Source: Porodaedalea pini (taxonomy: Eukaryota > Basidiomycota > Agaricomycetes > Hymenochaetales > Hymenochaetaceae). Taken from it: a DNA stretch of 64,000 nt. This document shows positions 1-10,020 of this stretch, piece after piece. Under the pieces are notes generated by a model. That model searched no databases. It saw nothing but the letters and a program-made list of their open reading frames with translations, and was not told the origin of the DNA. The stretch's first letter is position 1, and each line of letters begins with the position of its first letter. The DNA lies in NCBI GenBank assembly GCA_002794775.1, contig NBAY01000014.1:62001-126000 (forward strand), in the 5' to 3' direction. The position numbers and the translations under genes were made by a program.

Positions 1-260
1 TGATTCCTTATCGTACGGGTGATTAATCAAGAATAGTCCATTCGAGTCATTTGTTCTGGTTTTGTTGTTTTCCATATTTTGTTTTGGTTTTGTACCATTT
101 CTTTTAGAGACAGTAATTTTGATAGATTGCTTGTTGAAGGAAATATGAGCTGTGGATGGTTCTGGGGTATCTGTGGTATAGCCTGGTTGAATTTTTGGTT
201 TGTCTTGTTGATCTTGTGCTGATTCATTGACTATTGAAAATCCTTGTCCTCTTTGGCTGG
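1..260 (-). pseudogene. pol: pol amino terminus, A-0 (partial)
   Basis: Start of the RT-containing pol ORF of A-0, in the -1 frame relative to gag-protease, running off the window. It corresponds to the first 80 or so codons of pol in A-1 (11739 downward). No catalytic motif lies in this short piece. Confidence 0.6.
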
Positions 261-1464
261 TTGTTTCCATTGAGTGTGTTCTTGAGTGGGGACCGTTATA
301 TCTTTGTCTGTTACTGGATGGACTAATTCCAATACTCGGTTGTCGATGTCTGTGTCCATAAGCCGAGCCTTGCAGTGTGCGAGAAACGGTCAGCCAAGTA
401 AGATATCAAATGGTGTCGGGTGTACGACTTGGGCTTGCATGAGTACTGAGAATCCTCTGAGTCCTATTCTGAGTCGTGGTATAAGTCCAAGTGATTGAGT
501 CCTATTTGCATCTGCCATTTCGATAGTGATTTGCTCATTGTTCAGAGTCGGTGATCCCAGATGTTTCCATATCTCCTGAGAGAGACCTATAAAAGAAGCT
601 CCAGTGTCCAGTAGTCCTTCTACCTTGACTTTTCTGTCCAACCATATGTCAATGACTCAGATTGGGACACTTGCTGGTGTGATCGGTTCTTTTTCTGGTG
701 ATTCAACTGGCGAGCCTGGCCTGGGTCCTGCTGAGTACATCACGGTGCCTTCTTCGTCATGGCTTATCAGACTTCATTTTGCTGTCATCATGTCCTTGCA
801 TTTTTGTCTGACCTCGGGTGACATTGCCAACAGTTCTTGCCCTGATATTGATACTGTGGAGTCCAAGAATCGGCAAAATACTGTGTCGACCATTGCAGGG
901 TCGTTGGCTGGTGTGCTGTACTTAAACTGCAGCCTCTGTACGTCTATTATTGGGTTTGGAGGTCCTGGTTTTGGTTCTGTCATTTCCTGTGGTGGAGCTA
1001 CCTGGATTGGTGTAGGTTCACTTGGCAGAAGAGAGTCGGCTGCCAATTCTTCCGTCATTTTTGATTTGGCCAATTCTTTCTCCTTTCCCTTCATGGTTTT
1101 GGTTGATGGTGTGCCCGAGTCTGTAGCTGGTTCATGTCCTCCTTGTTCCCTTGTTGGTTTGGTTGTTTGTCCGGATGAGGGAGGGTCAACCTTGGCTAAC
1201 TTGGCCAATCTTGCTGATCGTCTCTGTTGGCTGTGTGAATTGTTGGCATCATCGAATTGTACCTTCTTTCCCTCCACTGCATGTTCATCTTCGATTTCTT
1301 TGATATGAGCTGCCTCCTTGTATGGCCTGGTTGGAGTGTAGATACTTGGCCCTGATATGGCAGGGTAGTATGCATCAAATAGATTCGCCATTTGGTGCGG
1401 TGGCAGGTCTCACAGTGCTGACATGTCTACTGAAAGAGTCGTCCCTGGTGGTACTTTGTTCAGG
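231..1464 (-). pseudogene. gag: gag linker plus aspartic protease, A-0 (partial)
   Basis: Carboxy-terminal part of the Gag-protease polyprotein of a family A retroelement. The 774-1391 stretch encodes a hydrophilic Pro/Glu/Lys-rich linker, and 390-641 encodes the retropepsin-like protease with an intact DTGAS active-site motif (residues 12-16 of that stretch). The ORF ends at a TAG at 231-233, just after the T-run where the pol frame begins. A few in-frame stops lie between the open stretches, so the copy is not functional. The upstream capsid and zinc knuckle are on the other side of A-1, at 16133-18341. The family assignment rests on the DTG motif and on co-linearity with three other copies in the window. 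Confidence 0.8.
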
Positions 1465-2323
1465 TGTAGGGTTGCAGACTCTTCAATTCTGAAGGGCAAT
1501 CCGGGCTAGCACTTGTGTTTGACCCAAGGGGGACTGCGGTGACTCAGTATACCGAGAGGGACAACCTAAGTAGAGCAAGGTTCAAGATATGAAGACTCAG
1601 TGATACAGATACCTGCAGGATTCCGAATGAACCAAGACTCAGGAGGGTAGAGTTGGCACTTATGACAGTGGCCAAGGGCGTTCGGAGAGTGACTGGTGAG
1701 GAGTCAAGAGTTTAAGAATAGAGTCGGTGGTTATTGTTTCAAGAGTTGGGAGTAGAGTTGGTGGTTACTTGTTTCAGAGCAAGAGTCAGGCAAGAGGTGC
1801 ATAGAACTGCATGTAGTAGATTGCTGCTGTATGGAGGTAGAGAGGTACTGTCTATCTCTGTACTTGTCTCTATATGTATTCCATCTACAAACTACCACAA
1901 CTTTATACTAAACTGAAGCAGAGAAAGCAGTGCAAGACTCGGCCAAGTCTGTGTGAACAGATGTGAAGGTGAGTTGGTGATTGGCCTGTGCACATCATGC
2001 AGCTGATCGTTGTGGAGTGATGTTATAGTGCCCAACCTGCTCTCTTGTCTCCCACCACTGTACAACCATATCCCATGTCCTTGTCCTACTCGCCTAATTC
2101 CTTCCACCTGTGCCCACGAGAGTCGGTCGTCCATGTGCTGATCGAGTTCATATGTCATCTGTCCATCCAATCGTGTCCATACCAAGAGTTATAATAAAGA
2201 GTCGGCCACTGATTATGAATGAATAAATGGTAATGCTTGGCAGCTGGTAAATGGAGTCAAAGGTGTAGTGTAAATGAAAGGAGAAAGACTTGGCCAGCAT
2301 GTAGGTGATGGTTAATCGCTACA
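1465..2323 (-). repeat. 3' LTR of A-1 (family A, 859 bp)
   Basis: Begins TGTAGGGTTGCAG and ends GGTTAATCGCTACA on the plus strand, so the LTR reads on the minus strand. It matches the 863-bp LTR at 15270-16132 along its length, with mostly transition differences and a small indel near its left end. A TATAAAG box on the minus strand lies near 1900-1912. The sequence just internal to it (minus strand CCCCCCAGGAGA, right of 2323) is the candidate plus-strand primer site. Confidence 0.92.
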
Positions 2324-2428
2324 TCTCCTGGGGGGCCAGAAAAAAAGTGTTTGCAGTGTACATGAGAAGTGGTTGAATTGGAAATTAAAGAGAGTGTAAT
2401 GGGCAAGGTTCGGTGCATTCTGTGGTTT

Positions 2429-2980
2429 TTAATGGTGCGAAGAAGAGGAAGAAGAGGTTGACGGTTCACTGATCAATGCCGAAATCGGACCCTGGAGTTT
2501 CATGATGTGCGCTATCTGCTGTGCGACCATGTCATGGAGGTTCTCGAGTTGGACTGATGAGGCTGGGTGGTGTATGCTCATCTGTAGGTCCGGGTGCCAT
2601 GGGACAATCGCGATATGGATGAGGTTGTGTTTCACTGCTGAACGTAGACACTGATTGACTGGGAGTTCCAGGCCTTGATTGATGACATATTTGGTGTGGT
2701 TGTTGATCAAGGTCAGTCGGGGTTGGTACTAGACGTGGATCGCCATGTACAGGTGCAGGAAGAACTCGTGCACCTTCATGCCAGGCTCAGTGATCGAGCG
2801 CCAGAAGTGCTGGTGAGATCCAGAGTGGTGTAGGACATCCTCAAGAGTGGCCTGACACAAGTGATGACGTGCAATGGCGAGCGTGAATGATATCGACCAG
2901 TTGTGAACCCCACGTATGTCATCCGGGCACAGGATTCGGTTGTCATAGAAAGATTTGGTGCTGGTTTGGTCTGAGCGCAT
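2429..2980 (-). pseudogene. Accessory gene 3 of family A (about 184 codons), one internal stop
   Basis: Function not recognised. The ATG at 2980 is preceded by CCAACC, a reasonable start context. The reading frame runs 84 codons to a TAG near 2726-2728, then continues in the same frame to 2429. The A-4 copy (61393-61944) reads through the TAG position with CAG but has its own TGA a codon or two later, where A-1 has CAA, so the ancestral gene was open. The product is soluble-looking, with Trp/His-rich segments and a Ser run followed by two His at the carboxy terminus. No signal peptide or membrane segment is evident. It is the last gene before the 3' LTR, on the same strand as pol. Confidence 0.6.
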
Positions 2981-3269
2981 GGTTGGTGGGGGGTAGAAGT
3001 GAAGAAGAACAAAGTTGAATTATTCAAGAGGGGGATATTGTAGAGTGGATGATTCTGAATGAGTGAAAAGGAGGGGGTATTTTATAGAGACTCGGGGCTA
3101 TTAGTTAGTATGATGTTTGGTGTAAAAAAATTTTTTGGTGGAGAGAAAGTAAAATTAGAGAGGGTCGGTGTTTGTTGTCATACGAAAACGGGGTTCTTTG
3201 TTATTAAAAGAAATGGAGGGGTACTCTATTTTGCCTAATGTAACATGAGGCAATTGAGTCAGGAGGGTT

Positions 3270-4229
3270 TCAAGAGAAATGCACCAGGTGTTTGGCTTTA
3301 GCCTGCCCATCCGTCATAGCTAATCCTTCCTGTGTGATCCTTCTATACTTGGCTGCAAACATCACATTGAAGTTGTTCCATGATGCGATCAAGTTTATGC
3401 ACTCGCCCAGGTTGATCAGTACAATGTCCAGCTCATTTAGTTGACCGACCAGTTGTGAGAGTAGCTCGTGGACTTTGATGGCTTGTTCCTGAGCAGTTTC
3501 AGTGAGGCGAGCCATCAAGATTGCTGTTTCCTGAAGGGCCGACTGTTGTGCTTCATGTGCTGTACACTCCTGCTCGGCATCTTCGAGCATCGCTGCAAAG
3601 TCAGCCTGCTCGGCTTCTGCAGAAATCAGCGATTCCCAGGCTTTGTACAGTTGGCTGAGGTATGCCAGCTGGACGTAGGACACCGTTGCTGTGGCGTTGA
3701 ACTGAGAGAGGGTCAGGGCTGATTCGTAGGAGGTCGCCTTCCTGCTTACGATCTGTCTGAACACTGTGCGGTATACTTCTTCATATGTGAGTTGCGTGAG
3801 CCCCTTGCAATCAGGGCTGGCTATGGCGACTGCAGTACAGAATTGAGACCATGAACCTCCAGCGAGTGCGGGTGACTGCGAGAGTCGCTCTTGTATTTCG
3901 GGTGTGCAGAATGTGTAGGCCACGTATATCAGAGTCGGGTCTGTAGGCATGAGCTTGTCGAATGCGAACAGTAACTCCACCACGAACTTGGCAAATGAGG
4001 TCGTTGTTGGGTCATATACGACTATCTGTGAGACACCCGTTGGGTGAGGGTTGGCTAGTGCGAGGTCACCAGGAGTTGGGTTGGGCATACAGTGCGCCAT
4101 GCCCTTGAGGACGATCGTGTGGGGAGGAGTAATGTCAGTACTTTCCATTGTGGGCAGGGTCGGATGTTGTTTCTTTTTCTTTTTGTCACTTTCAGTAATG
4201 GTGTGTCTTTTTAAGGACAGTTGCATCAC
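3270..4229 (-). CDS. Accessory gene 2 of family A, 319-codon protein with coiled-coil tail
   Basis: An uninterrupted 319-codon ORF on the pol strand, between the antisense zinc-cluster gene and the 184-codon gene. The amino terminus carries a short basic stretch (SDKKKKKQ) that could be a nuclear signal. Residues about 45-170 form a conserved globular-looking region rich in Thr, Pro and aromatics. Residues about 175-260 are Glu/Gln/Ala-rich with heptad-like leucines, suggesting a coiled coil. Fragments of the same gene lie in A-2 (35384-35754) and A-4 (62241-62610 and 63544-64000), and all are open. The MEST methionine about 27 codons in is conserved between A-1 and A-2, so the true start may be there. 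It does not resemble Gag, Env or a known retroelement enzyme. Confidence 0.65.
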   Translation of the reverse strand: MMQLSLKRHTITESDKKKKKQHPTLPTMESTDITPPHTIVLKGMAHCMPNPTPGDLALANPHPTGVSQIVVYDPTTTSFAKFVVELLFAFDKLMPTDPTLIYVAYTFCTPEIQERLSQSPALAGGSWSQFCTAVAIASPDCKGLTQLTYEEVYRTVFRQIVSRKATSYESALTLSQFNATATVSYVQLAYLSQLYKAWESLISAEAEQADFAAMLEDAEQECTAHEAQQSALQETAILMARLTETAQEQAIKVHELLSQLVGQLNELDIVLINLGECINLIASWNNFNVMFAAKYRRITQEGLAMTDGQAKAKHLVHFS

Positions 4230-4333
4230 CGGAGTTGTTTGTGTACCTGTATCGGGAGGACCTCTCTGTATTGGTCATGCCATCAGTCAGCAGAGTTCAC
4301 ATTCTTTGCATGTTTTGGGCAATTTGTTCGCGT

Positions 4334-5253
4334 TGTGGAGATCCCGATGCCGCTGGCCTCGGAATCGGCTCTATTAGGTTCGACTCGACTCAGGACAGTC
4401 TTACAAGTATCCCCAACGCATTTCAGGACAGTTTCAGTGTTTGGCAGTATTAACTCGACGCATACAACTTGGTTCTGCACCGGTGAGCCACCGAAGTCCG
4501 TTTTGGGTCACATCTGGTATTGTTCCGAGCCTCCCGAAGCTTAATTACTCATGTTCTCGAGTTACGGCTCCGAGTTCCGGCTATTTGGTGTTGTTTGGCT
4601 AGAGCCTCCGGTCTGTCTTTGTGTCCTTTGTACGCCGCTCAGAGGCTCAACCCTCTGTCAGTTATTTAAACACTCATGTAAATGTCTCAAAAATACAAGT
4701 TTAGTTCCCCCGAGTCAGTCCCAGTCTTTAGTTCTCGTCTCCATCGCCGTTCAGTGTCGTTCCGTCCGTTCCGTCCGTTCCATCTCGAGTCCCGTTTTCG
4801 GCCAAATCTTGCTTTCGCTATATCGCCCTCAATTCTTAACCGTTTCTCGAGCTCTCTTCAGATTCTTAATCTCGTCGGAAATCGCTTTCGAACACTGTCT
4901 TTTCTTGCACGATTCCGAGCCCGCGTCGTAGAGCTACAAAAATCGCATCTCGAGATCTTTTCAGATTCAGAATCGTCTCGACGAATCGTTTCGATTATTG
5001 TCTTCACTGGCAAGTTTCCGAGCCCGGGTTGTCAAGATCGTAGTCGCTCTTTGTTCTCCGACCACATTTAGGCACATTTTGCTGGTCGTCCTTTGTACTC
5101 GCATCCTTGAGTCGACACCTAGCCCCAAGTATTCCCCTACACTTCCCTACACTTCCTGACACTATCCCCTCCATCATACACATTAGAGTGAACCCCCAGT
5201 GGCCGAACTCAACCAGGTCCGAGTCTGCCAGTAGACCGTACCGTCACCTTTCA
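4334..5253 (+). repeat. Solo LTR, family B (copy s1, 920 bp)
   Basis: Starts TGTGGAGATCC and ends CACCTTTCA, a TG..CA LTR with no internal region beside it. It is flanked by an exact 4-bp duplication GCGT (4330-4333 and 5254-5257). The matching uninterrupted site in A-2 at 35846-35849 holds a single GCAT, proving an insertion. This copy lacks about 78 bp present in the other three B LTRs, between GCTACAAAAAT and GCATCTCGAG. A TATTTAAA box is near 4660. Confidence 0.92.
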
Positions 5254-5272
5254 GCGTGCTTTAATTGGTCCT

Positions 5273-5719
5273 TCAGTGGGTGATTTGTGACAGCGATAGT
5301 GTCATTTTCTCATGGTCAGTGGCCGGTTGATTGGCAGATTTGCATGTCTTTTGGTCCAACATTTTGTATTTCATGTGTTTGATACCAGTCTGTGTCTCTG
5401 TATTGCCAGTTGTGAATTTTGTTTTGTAGTCCTGGTTTGGCATAGTTATTTTCTTTGGTGTTCGCTTTCCGTTGGGTATCTTGTGTGTGTTCTGTGTCTC
5501 GTGGTCCCTTTTTGGTAGGGGCAGGTTGGTAGTTAGATGCTGGTGTGTGGTGTGTGCCTGGGTTCGTTGTACATGATCAGCAGGTTCGTGCTGTGTTTGG
5601 TGTGGTCTGGATCCATGTGTGATTGGCTTTTGAGGTGTGTGATTGTCGAGAACCATTTTTGGCGCTTTGGTAATCTTGAAATGACCGGGTTCCATGTCGT
5701 GCTTCTTGAGTGCGATCAC
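5273..5719 (-). CDS. Possible small ORF upstream of the 319-codon gene (148 codons)
   Basis: Open reading frame on the pol strand in the space between the divergently oriented 319-codon gene and zinc-cluster gene. The predicted protein is very hydrophilic (Lys/Thr/Gln/His-rich) with no recognisable domain. The first 50 or so codons are recognisable in A-2 (about 36310 downward), but there the frame is interrupted. It may be a 5' exon of the 319-codon gene, an independent ORF, or chance. The rest of 5254-5842 shows no other signal and probably holds the two divergent promoters. Confidence 0.25.
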   Translation of the reverse strand: MIALKKHDMEPGHFKITKAPKMVLDNHTPQKPITHGSRPHQTQHEPADHVQRTQAHTTHQHLTTNLPLPKRDHETQNTHKIPNGKRTPKKITMPNQDYKTKFTTGNTETQTGIKHMKYKMLDQKTCKSANQPATDHEKMTLSLSQITH

Positions 5720-5842
5720 AGCACTTGTTCCAGTCCAGTAGTGTGGGGGTGTGATTGTAGTTGGTAGAGATCGTCGTAATTTTCGAAACGTGTCACCCTC
5801 TACTTTTTACTACCACCTCCTCTGTCTTGCCTTACCCTTTCA

Positions 5843-7979
5843 ATGGACACTGCTACGACTCCCAAGCCCATCCCATGGCCCTCCACATCTCCCAAAGATG
5901 GGGATTGATTTTCAACACTGCCATAGTAGAAGCTGGGGCCTGACAATCATGTGCCAGTGACCTCGGCCCTTTTGCAGGAGCCTGACAATGGCAACCAAGA
6001 CGTGGGAGGTGCGCTCATCAGCATGGATCTCCTGCATCCATTGCAGCTGCTGTTGTCCTCATTGGGTGCAGAAGCAGGCGAAAAGGGGGAAACCGCTGGG
6101 GAAGTTGGTGTCCCCCCTGCCAAGTCTGTTCTGCCGAGTCTTGTCCAGCATGATCTGTTCTCATCATGTATGGAAGACTTCAACTCGGTGTTGGATGATC
6201 TCAAGAAGTCGGGTGAGGAGGGTCACAAGTTGGCGATGGCATATGTGTGGGCTACCTGGATGTGCCACTTGTTTTTGTTTTCTTGTTTTTGTTTCTGATA
6301 CACTTTTTCTAGTGCTCCCTTTCTACCACATGGGATGGCATCTCCAAGCGTGTGAAAGCCACCCACCCCTCTTTTACTGTGATGGACATCCTTCTGGATG
6401 TGTTCCGGACTGAGTTTGAGGAAGCAGTGGAGAACACGACCGAGGAGACACTGCCAAAGCGTCTCTGGTCCCTTATTGCTGAGGAGGAGGAGAAGGTGGC
6501 CAAGCGTAAGTGCAAATGCAAGCTCATTGCTGCCAAGTGTGTGTGCACTGCTGCTGAGGCCAAGGAGAGGGTAGAGCATCGGGTGCATGAGGACGCCGAG
6601 TGTGCCAGGCAGGCTGCGCAAGAGGCACAAGAGTGGGTCGAGCGTAGGGTGCTCCTGGAGGTGAAACAGGCCTGGGAACAGGAGGAGCACACGGCAAAAC
6701 TGAGGGTGTGCACAAGTCGTTGCACATGCTGTATCCTGCTGTGACCAAATGAGGAGCTCCAGGGACAGCTCTATCATATGGTTGGCCCTCCTCTGCCGAT
6801 TTCATCTGCTGTGAGTATTTTTTTTTTTTTTTGTGTTGTATTTGCTGATTTGTCGTAGAAACTGAGTCCTTCCATTCCTACTCAGTCGGTCCACCTTCAC
6901 CTCATCATGGGTCGTGTACATGTCAGCCTCACCCTCATCCTGTCCTTATGCATTCGGGTGCAGAAAGCAGGGAAGTCATCTCTCCCACATCATTGCCTCA
7001 GGCTGGCTTGGATGCGAGTCCCATGTCTTGTCGAGGTCCTGGTGGGCCTGCTGCACCCCCTTACAGGACCTCTGCCTCTCCTTTCCTGGCTGCACTGGCT
7101 GGGTCTGTAAAAGCCGATCCTTCGACAGTCGGCAGAAGCACCTCATCCACGAAGGTACAGCGTGAGGTGGCAAAGGTGAGTTCTCTTTTCTGTGCTGATC
7201 CTGATCTTCATGGTTGATTGTTTCCCATGTAGGTTGGTGGTTCACACGCACGTCCTGAGGCAGTGACAAACAATATCCCTCCTATGAAGCCTGGGACAAA
7301 GCGAAAGCCAGTTTTGGTTGAATCCAGTGGTGATGAAGGCCCTTCCTGTCCTGGTCCATCCAAGGTTCCGTGCACTGTGGATGTGTCTTCTGCGAGGGAC
7401 GTGAAGCCCAAAGAGGCTGTCTCTGATGGCCTGGACCTGGATTTGCTCAGAGGTGGGGTACACCTAGGGTGGACTGTTCAGTTTGCCCTCACCTGCAACA
7501 CTTGCATTGTTGCAGGCACATCATGCAACGGTGTCCCCAAGAGTCAGCAGTGCACTTGCTGTTCATGGAACAAGGCGCACTGCATCTTTGATCGGTTCTG
7601 TGGGCAGCATGGTGGTACCCAGCTCACTCCTCTTGTGCTCTCCATGGCAGACCTGATCGGTATTGGTGGCACAGTCTGGCAGTTTGGTGATGTGCCTGAC
7701 TACTCAGACACAGCTTCCATCGACGTCCTGGTCAGGGTGTTGGCTAGGAATGTCACTGAGTCTTGCATGTTGATTTGCAAGCACCAGGCCACTGTCCATT
7801 GTCATCTTGAGGCGTATGAGGCTCGTGTCGAGGAGCTCACACATCATCTCGGTGAATACAAGGAGGTTGAGGACTGGATGCTGCCTATGCCATTCCTTGA
7901 CAAGGAATCTTTCATTAACTATCGGACTGTTCAGGAAAAGGAGAAGAAGAGGAAAGGAAAGGGAAAAGGGAGGAAATAG
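5843..7979 (+). pseudogene. Antisense Zn2Cys6-like gene of family A, copy in A-1
   Basis: Runs opposite to gag-pol, between integrase and the 319-codon gene. Four exons are inferred: ATG 5843 to about 6238; 6313-6810; 6859-7175; 7233-7979. The later introns are 48 bp (6811-6858) and 57 bp (7176-7232), both GTGAG..TAG. Exon 2 encodes a charged Glu/Ala/Arg coiled coil. Exon 4 holds six cysteines at 7494-7583 spaced C-x2-C-x6-C-x8-C-x2-C-x6-C, which fits the fungal Zn2Cys6 rule, and ends in a Lys/Gly/Arg-rich basic tail (KKRKGKGKGRK). Exon 1 has three stops, exon 2 a one-base deletion near its end, and the intron 1 donor reads GCATATG, so this copy is dead. Exon 4 is fully open. The role is inferred as a possible DNA-binding regulator; metal binding is not shown. 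Confidence 0.72.
7494..7583 (+). other. Zn2Cys6-like cysteine cluster (A-1)
   Basis: Six Cys codons with spacing 2-6-8-2-6. This is within the published spacing rule for Gal4-type binuclear clusters. One extra Cys replaces the Arg found between the fourth and fifth cysteines in the other copies. The basic residues usual between the second and third Cys of Gal4-like proteins are absent, which tempers the assignment. Confidence 0.65.
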
Positions 7980-8196
7980 AGAGTAGATTGGATGTTATTT
8001 ATTAGGATGAATTTAGTCTATGGTTGGTACCACATTACACTGTGCTTTATGATGGAAGTATAATACTTGGCTTTTTCCTTCAAGGCTCGGTAAAGTATTG
8101 TTTTTCATGGATTTCATAGTTTTGAAGTTTGAGAGTAGGGGTTTAGTGTGTGAAAGGAAAGGGAATGAGTATGAATATTAAGGAGAATAAGGGGTA
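7980..8196. other. Convergent 3' flank between zinc-cluster gene and pol
   Basis: About 220 bp, AT-rich, between the stop of the antisense gene and the stop of pol, which face each other. It holds no ORF. It probably contains the two overlapping polyadenylation regions; the same spacer is found in A-2 (38585-38801) and A-3 (59530-59742). Confidence 0.4.
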
Positions 8197-10020
8197 TCAT
8201 GATTCGGATTTGGTTCCAGAGTCGGTGTCAAGGATTTCTGTTGGTTGTGGCCGATCCTCGGCACTGAGCTCCTCCCCTTCGATTTTGAATGTTTGTTGGC
8301 TAGATTGTTGAGTTCTGAGTCGGTTTGCTCCACTATCTGGGTGACTGGGGTCAATATGTTTGCTCAGGGGTGGTACAGGATGACTCTAAATGCCACATAT
8401 TGTAGTGCCAAGACTGTGCCTGTGAGTTCTGCAAGTATGTACAATCCTCCAGTTGTTCGAAAAACAACTACCATAGGTCCAAGGTATTTAGGTTTGGCTT
8501 TCCAGCTTAGTTCTGTGTCGATTCGTGAGTTTCAAACCAGAACCAGGGCTCCAGGACCAAAGTTGTAGTCTCAGATCGTGTTTTGGTAGTGTTTTTTGAA
8601 TTGCTGGATTGATTTGAAGCGAGCCCGCATGACTGCCAAGTGTACTCATTTCAAGTCTTCTGGTCAACACTGGAGTGCCCTTGCTTGTGCTGTGAGTAGT
8701 TCTGACTGGGATACCTTCGATGTATATACTAGTGACATGTACATTTGTTCGGCCAGGTCAAATGGAAGGATCGGCTGGACTCCATGGACCATGTAGTATG
8801 GCAAATATCCCATTGCTTTCTGAATCATAATCCTCTCTGCCCATATGGCGTGGTATGTGTGTTGTGACCATTGAGCTTTGTCGTTCCAGCAAGTTTCATC
8901 AACATTTCCCAAAGGTCCCTGTGGCACTGTTCTACAATTCTGTTCGCTCTTGAGTTATAAGGGGAGATTCAGATAATGTGGACTCTGTATCTTACCAACA
9001 TCCTGATTACTTCACCATCAAATGATGGACTGTTGTCTGATACGATCTTGTGAATGTAACCCCATTGACATATGATATCTTGAAATATGAAGTTGGCAAT
9101 CGATCTTGAGTTGTCAGTGTGCAAGAGTCGGAACTCCGGGTAGCCTGTGAGCGAGTCTCTTGCCTAGATGATATACCTGAATCCCCTGGATTTGGGCATG
9201 AGCATCACATCTATGTGTACCCTGGTGAATAGTGGCACTGGTGTTGGAATGTTTGGTGGGATTCGTACATGAGTGAATTGCCGAGTCTGGCACAAGTGAC
9301 ATGTCTTCAGGAACCAATGTATGTTGGAACTCATCATGGGCCACCAAAATTGATCGTGGATTCGTAGTTGTACTGAAAAGAATCCTTTGTGTCCCAGGTC
9401 ATTGTGTGCTGATTGCATGACTGAGAATTGGTGATCTCATGTGAGTATGAGTTGGTGTGGTCCCGAGTATCATTTCCTCCAGAGTTGTCCATCTGCAACA
9501 AAAAATCGAGTTGCCTTTGTTATGAAGTGTTGAAATTTGTTGTCCGTCATGTCTTCTGGTTTCCTTGGGTTGCTGAGGAATTCCTTGATCTGTATCAACT
9601 CTTGGTCAGCCGATTCTGCTGCAGCCGTCTGGGGAATGGTGGGAGAATCGGCAGCAGGAGGAATGTCTCCAGTGTATGCTACGAGTATGAAAGCATACTG
9701 GTCATCAATCTATTCTTCATAGTTTTTGACATCTGGAGGGTCGGTGTCTGCTCGCTTTCATCGACTGAGTCCATCTGGGCCTGTATGCTGAGTGCCTGGT
9801 ACATGGATAATTGTGAAGTGGAACAATAAGATTCCAGCGATCCACCGGTTGATTGTTGCATTTGGCTGGATATCTGGGTTGTTGATCATCCCTTTAATGT
9901 ACTTGGTGTCGACTTCAATGTAGAAGTGGTCCAGTCCTATTAAGTAGATTCGTGTGTCATGGAGAGTCCTCATGAGGCCAAATAGTTCTACTTTTGGCTG
10001 TGAGTAGTTCTGTTCCTCTT

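Larger units (their letters stand above)
1..1464 (-). mobile_element. Family A copy A-0, left part (interrupted by A-1)
   Basis: This is the leftward continuation of a family A Ty3/Gypsy element on the minus strand. It aligns with the protease and gag-linker regions of the A-1, A-2 and A-3 copies. Its right edge at 1464 is cut inside the gag linker by the LTR starting at 1465; the missing upstream part resumes at 16133. The flanks of the intervening element read CAGG (1461-1464) and TGGG (16133-16136), a plausible 4-bp duplication altered by two transitions. The left end runs off the window. Confidence 0.85.

Noticed and set aside
3270..4229. The 319-codon gene as a retroviral-type envelope
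   Set aside because: No signal peptide, transmembrane segment, or Cys/glycosylation pattern; the second half is a coiled coil with no membrane anchor.
4551..4931. A 126-codon ORF (MFSSYGSEFRLFG..) repeated in all four B LTRs
   Set aside because: It lies wholly in the LTR, overlaps the TATTTAAA box and is kept only because the LTR copies are similar; substitutions show no codon pattern.
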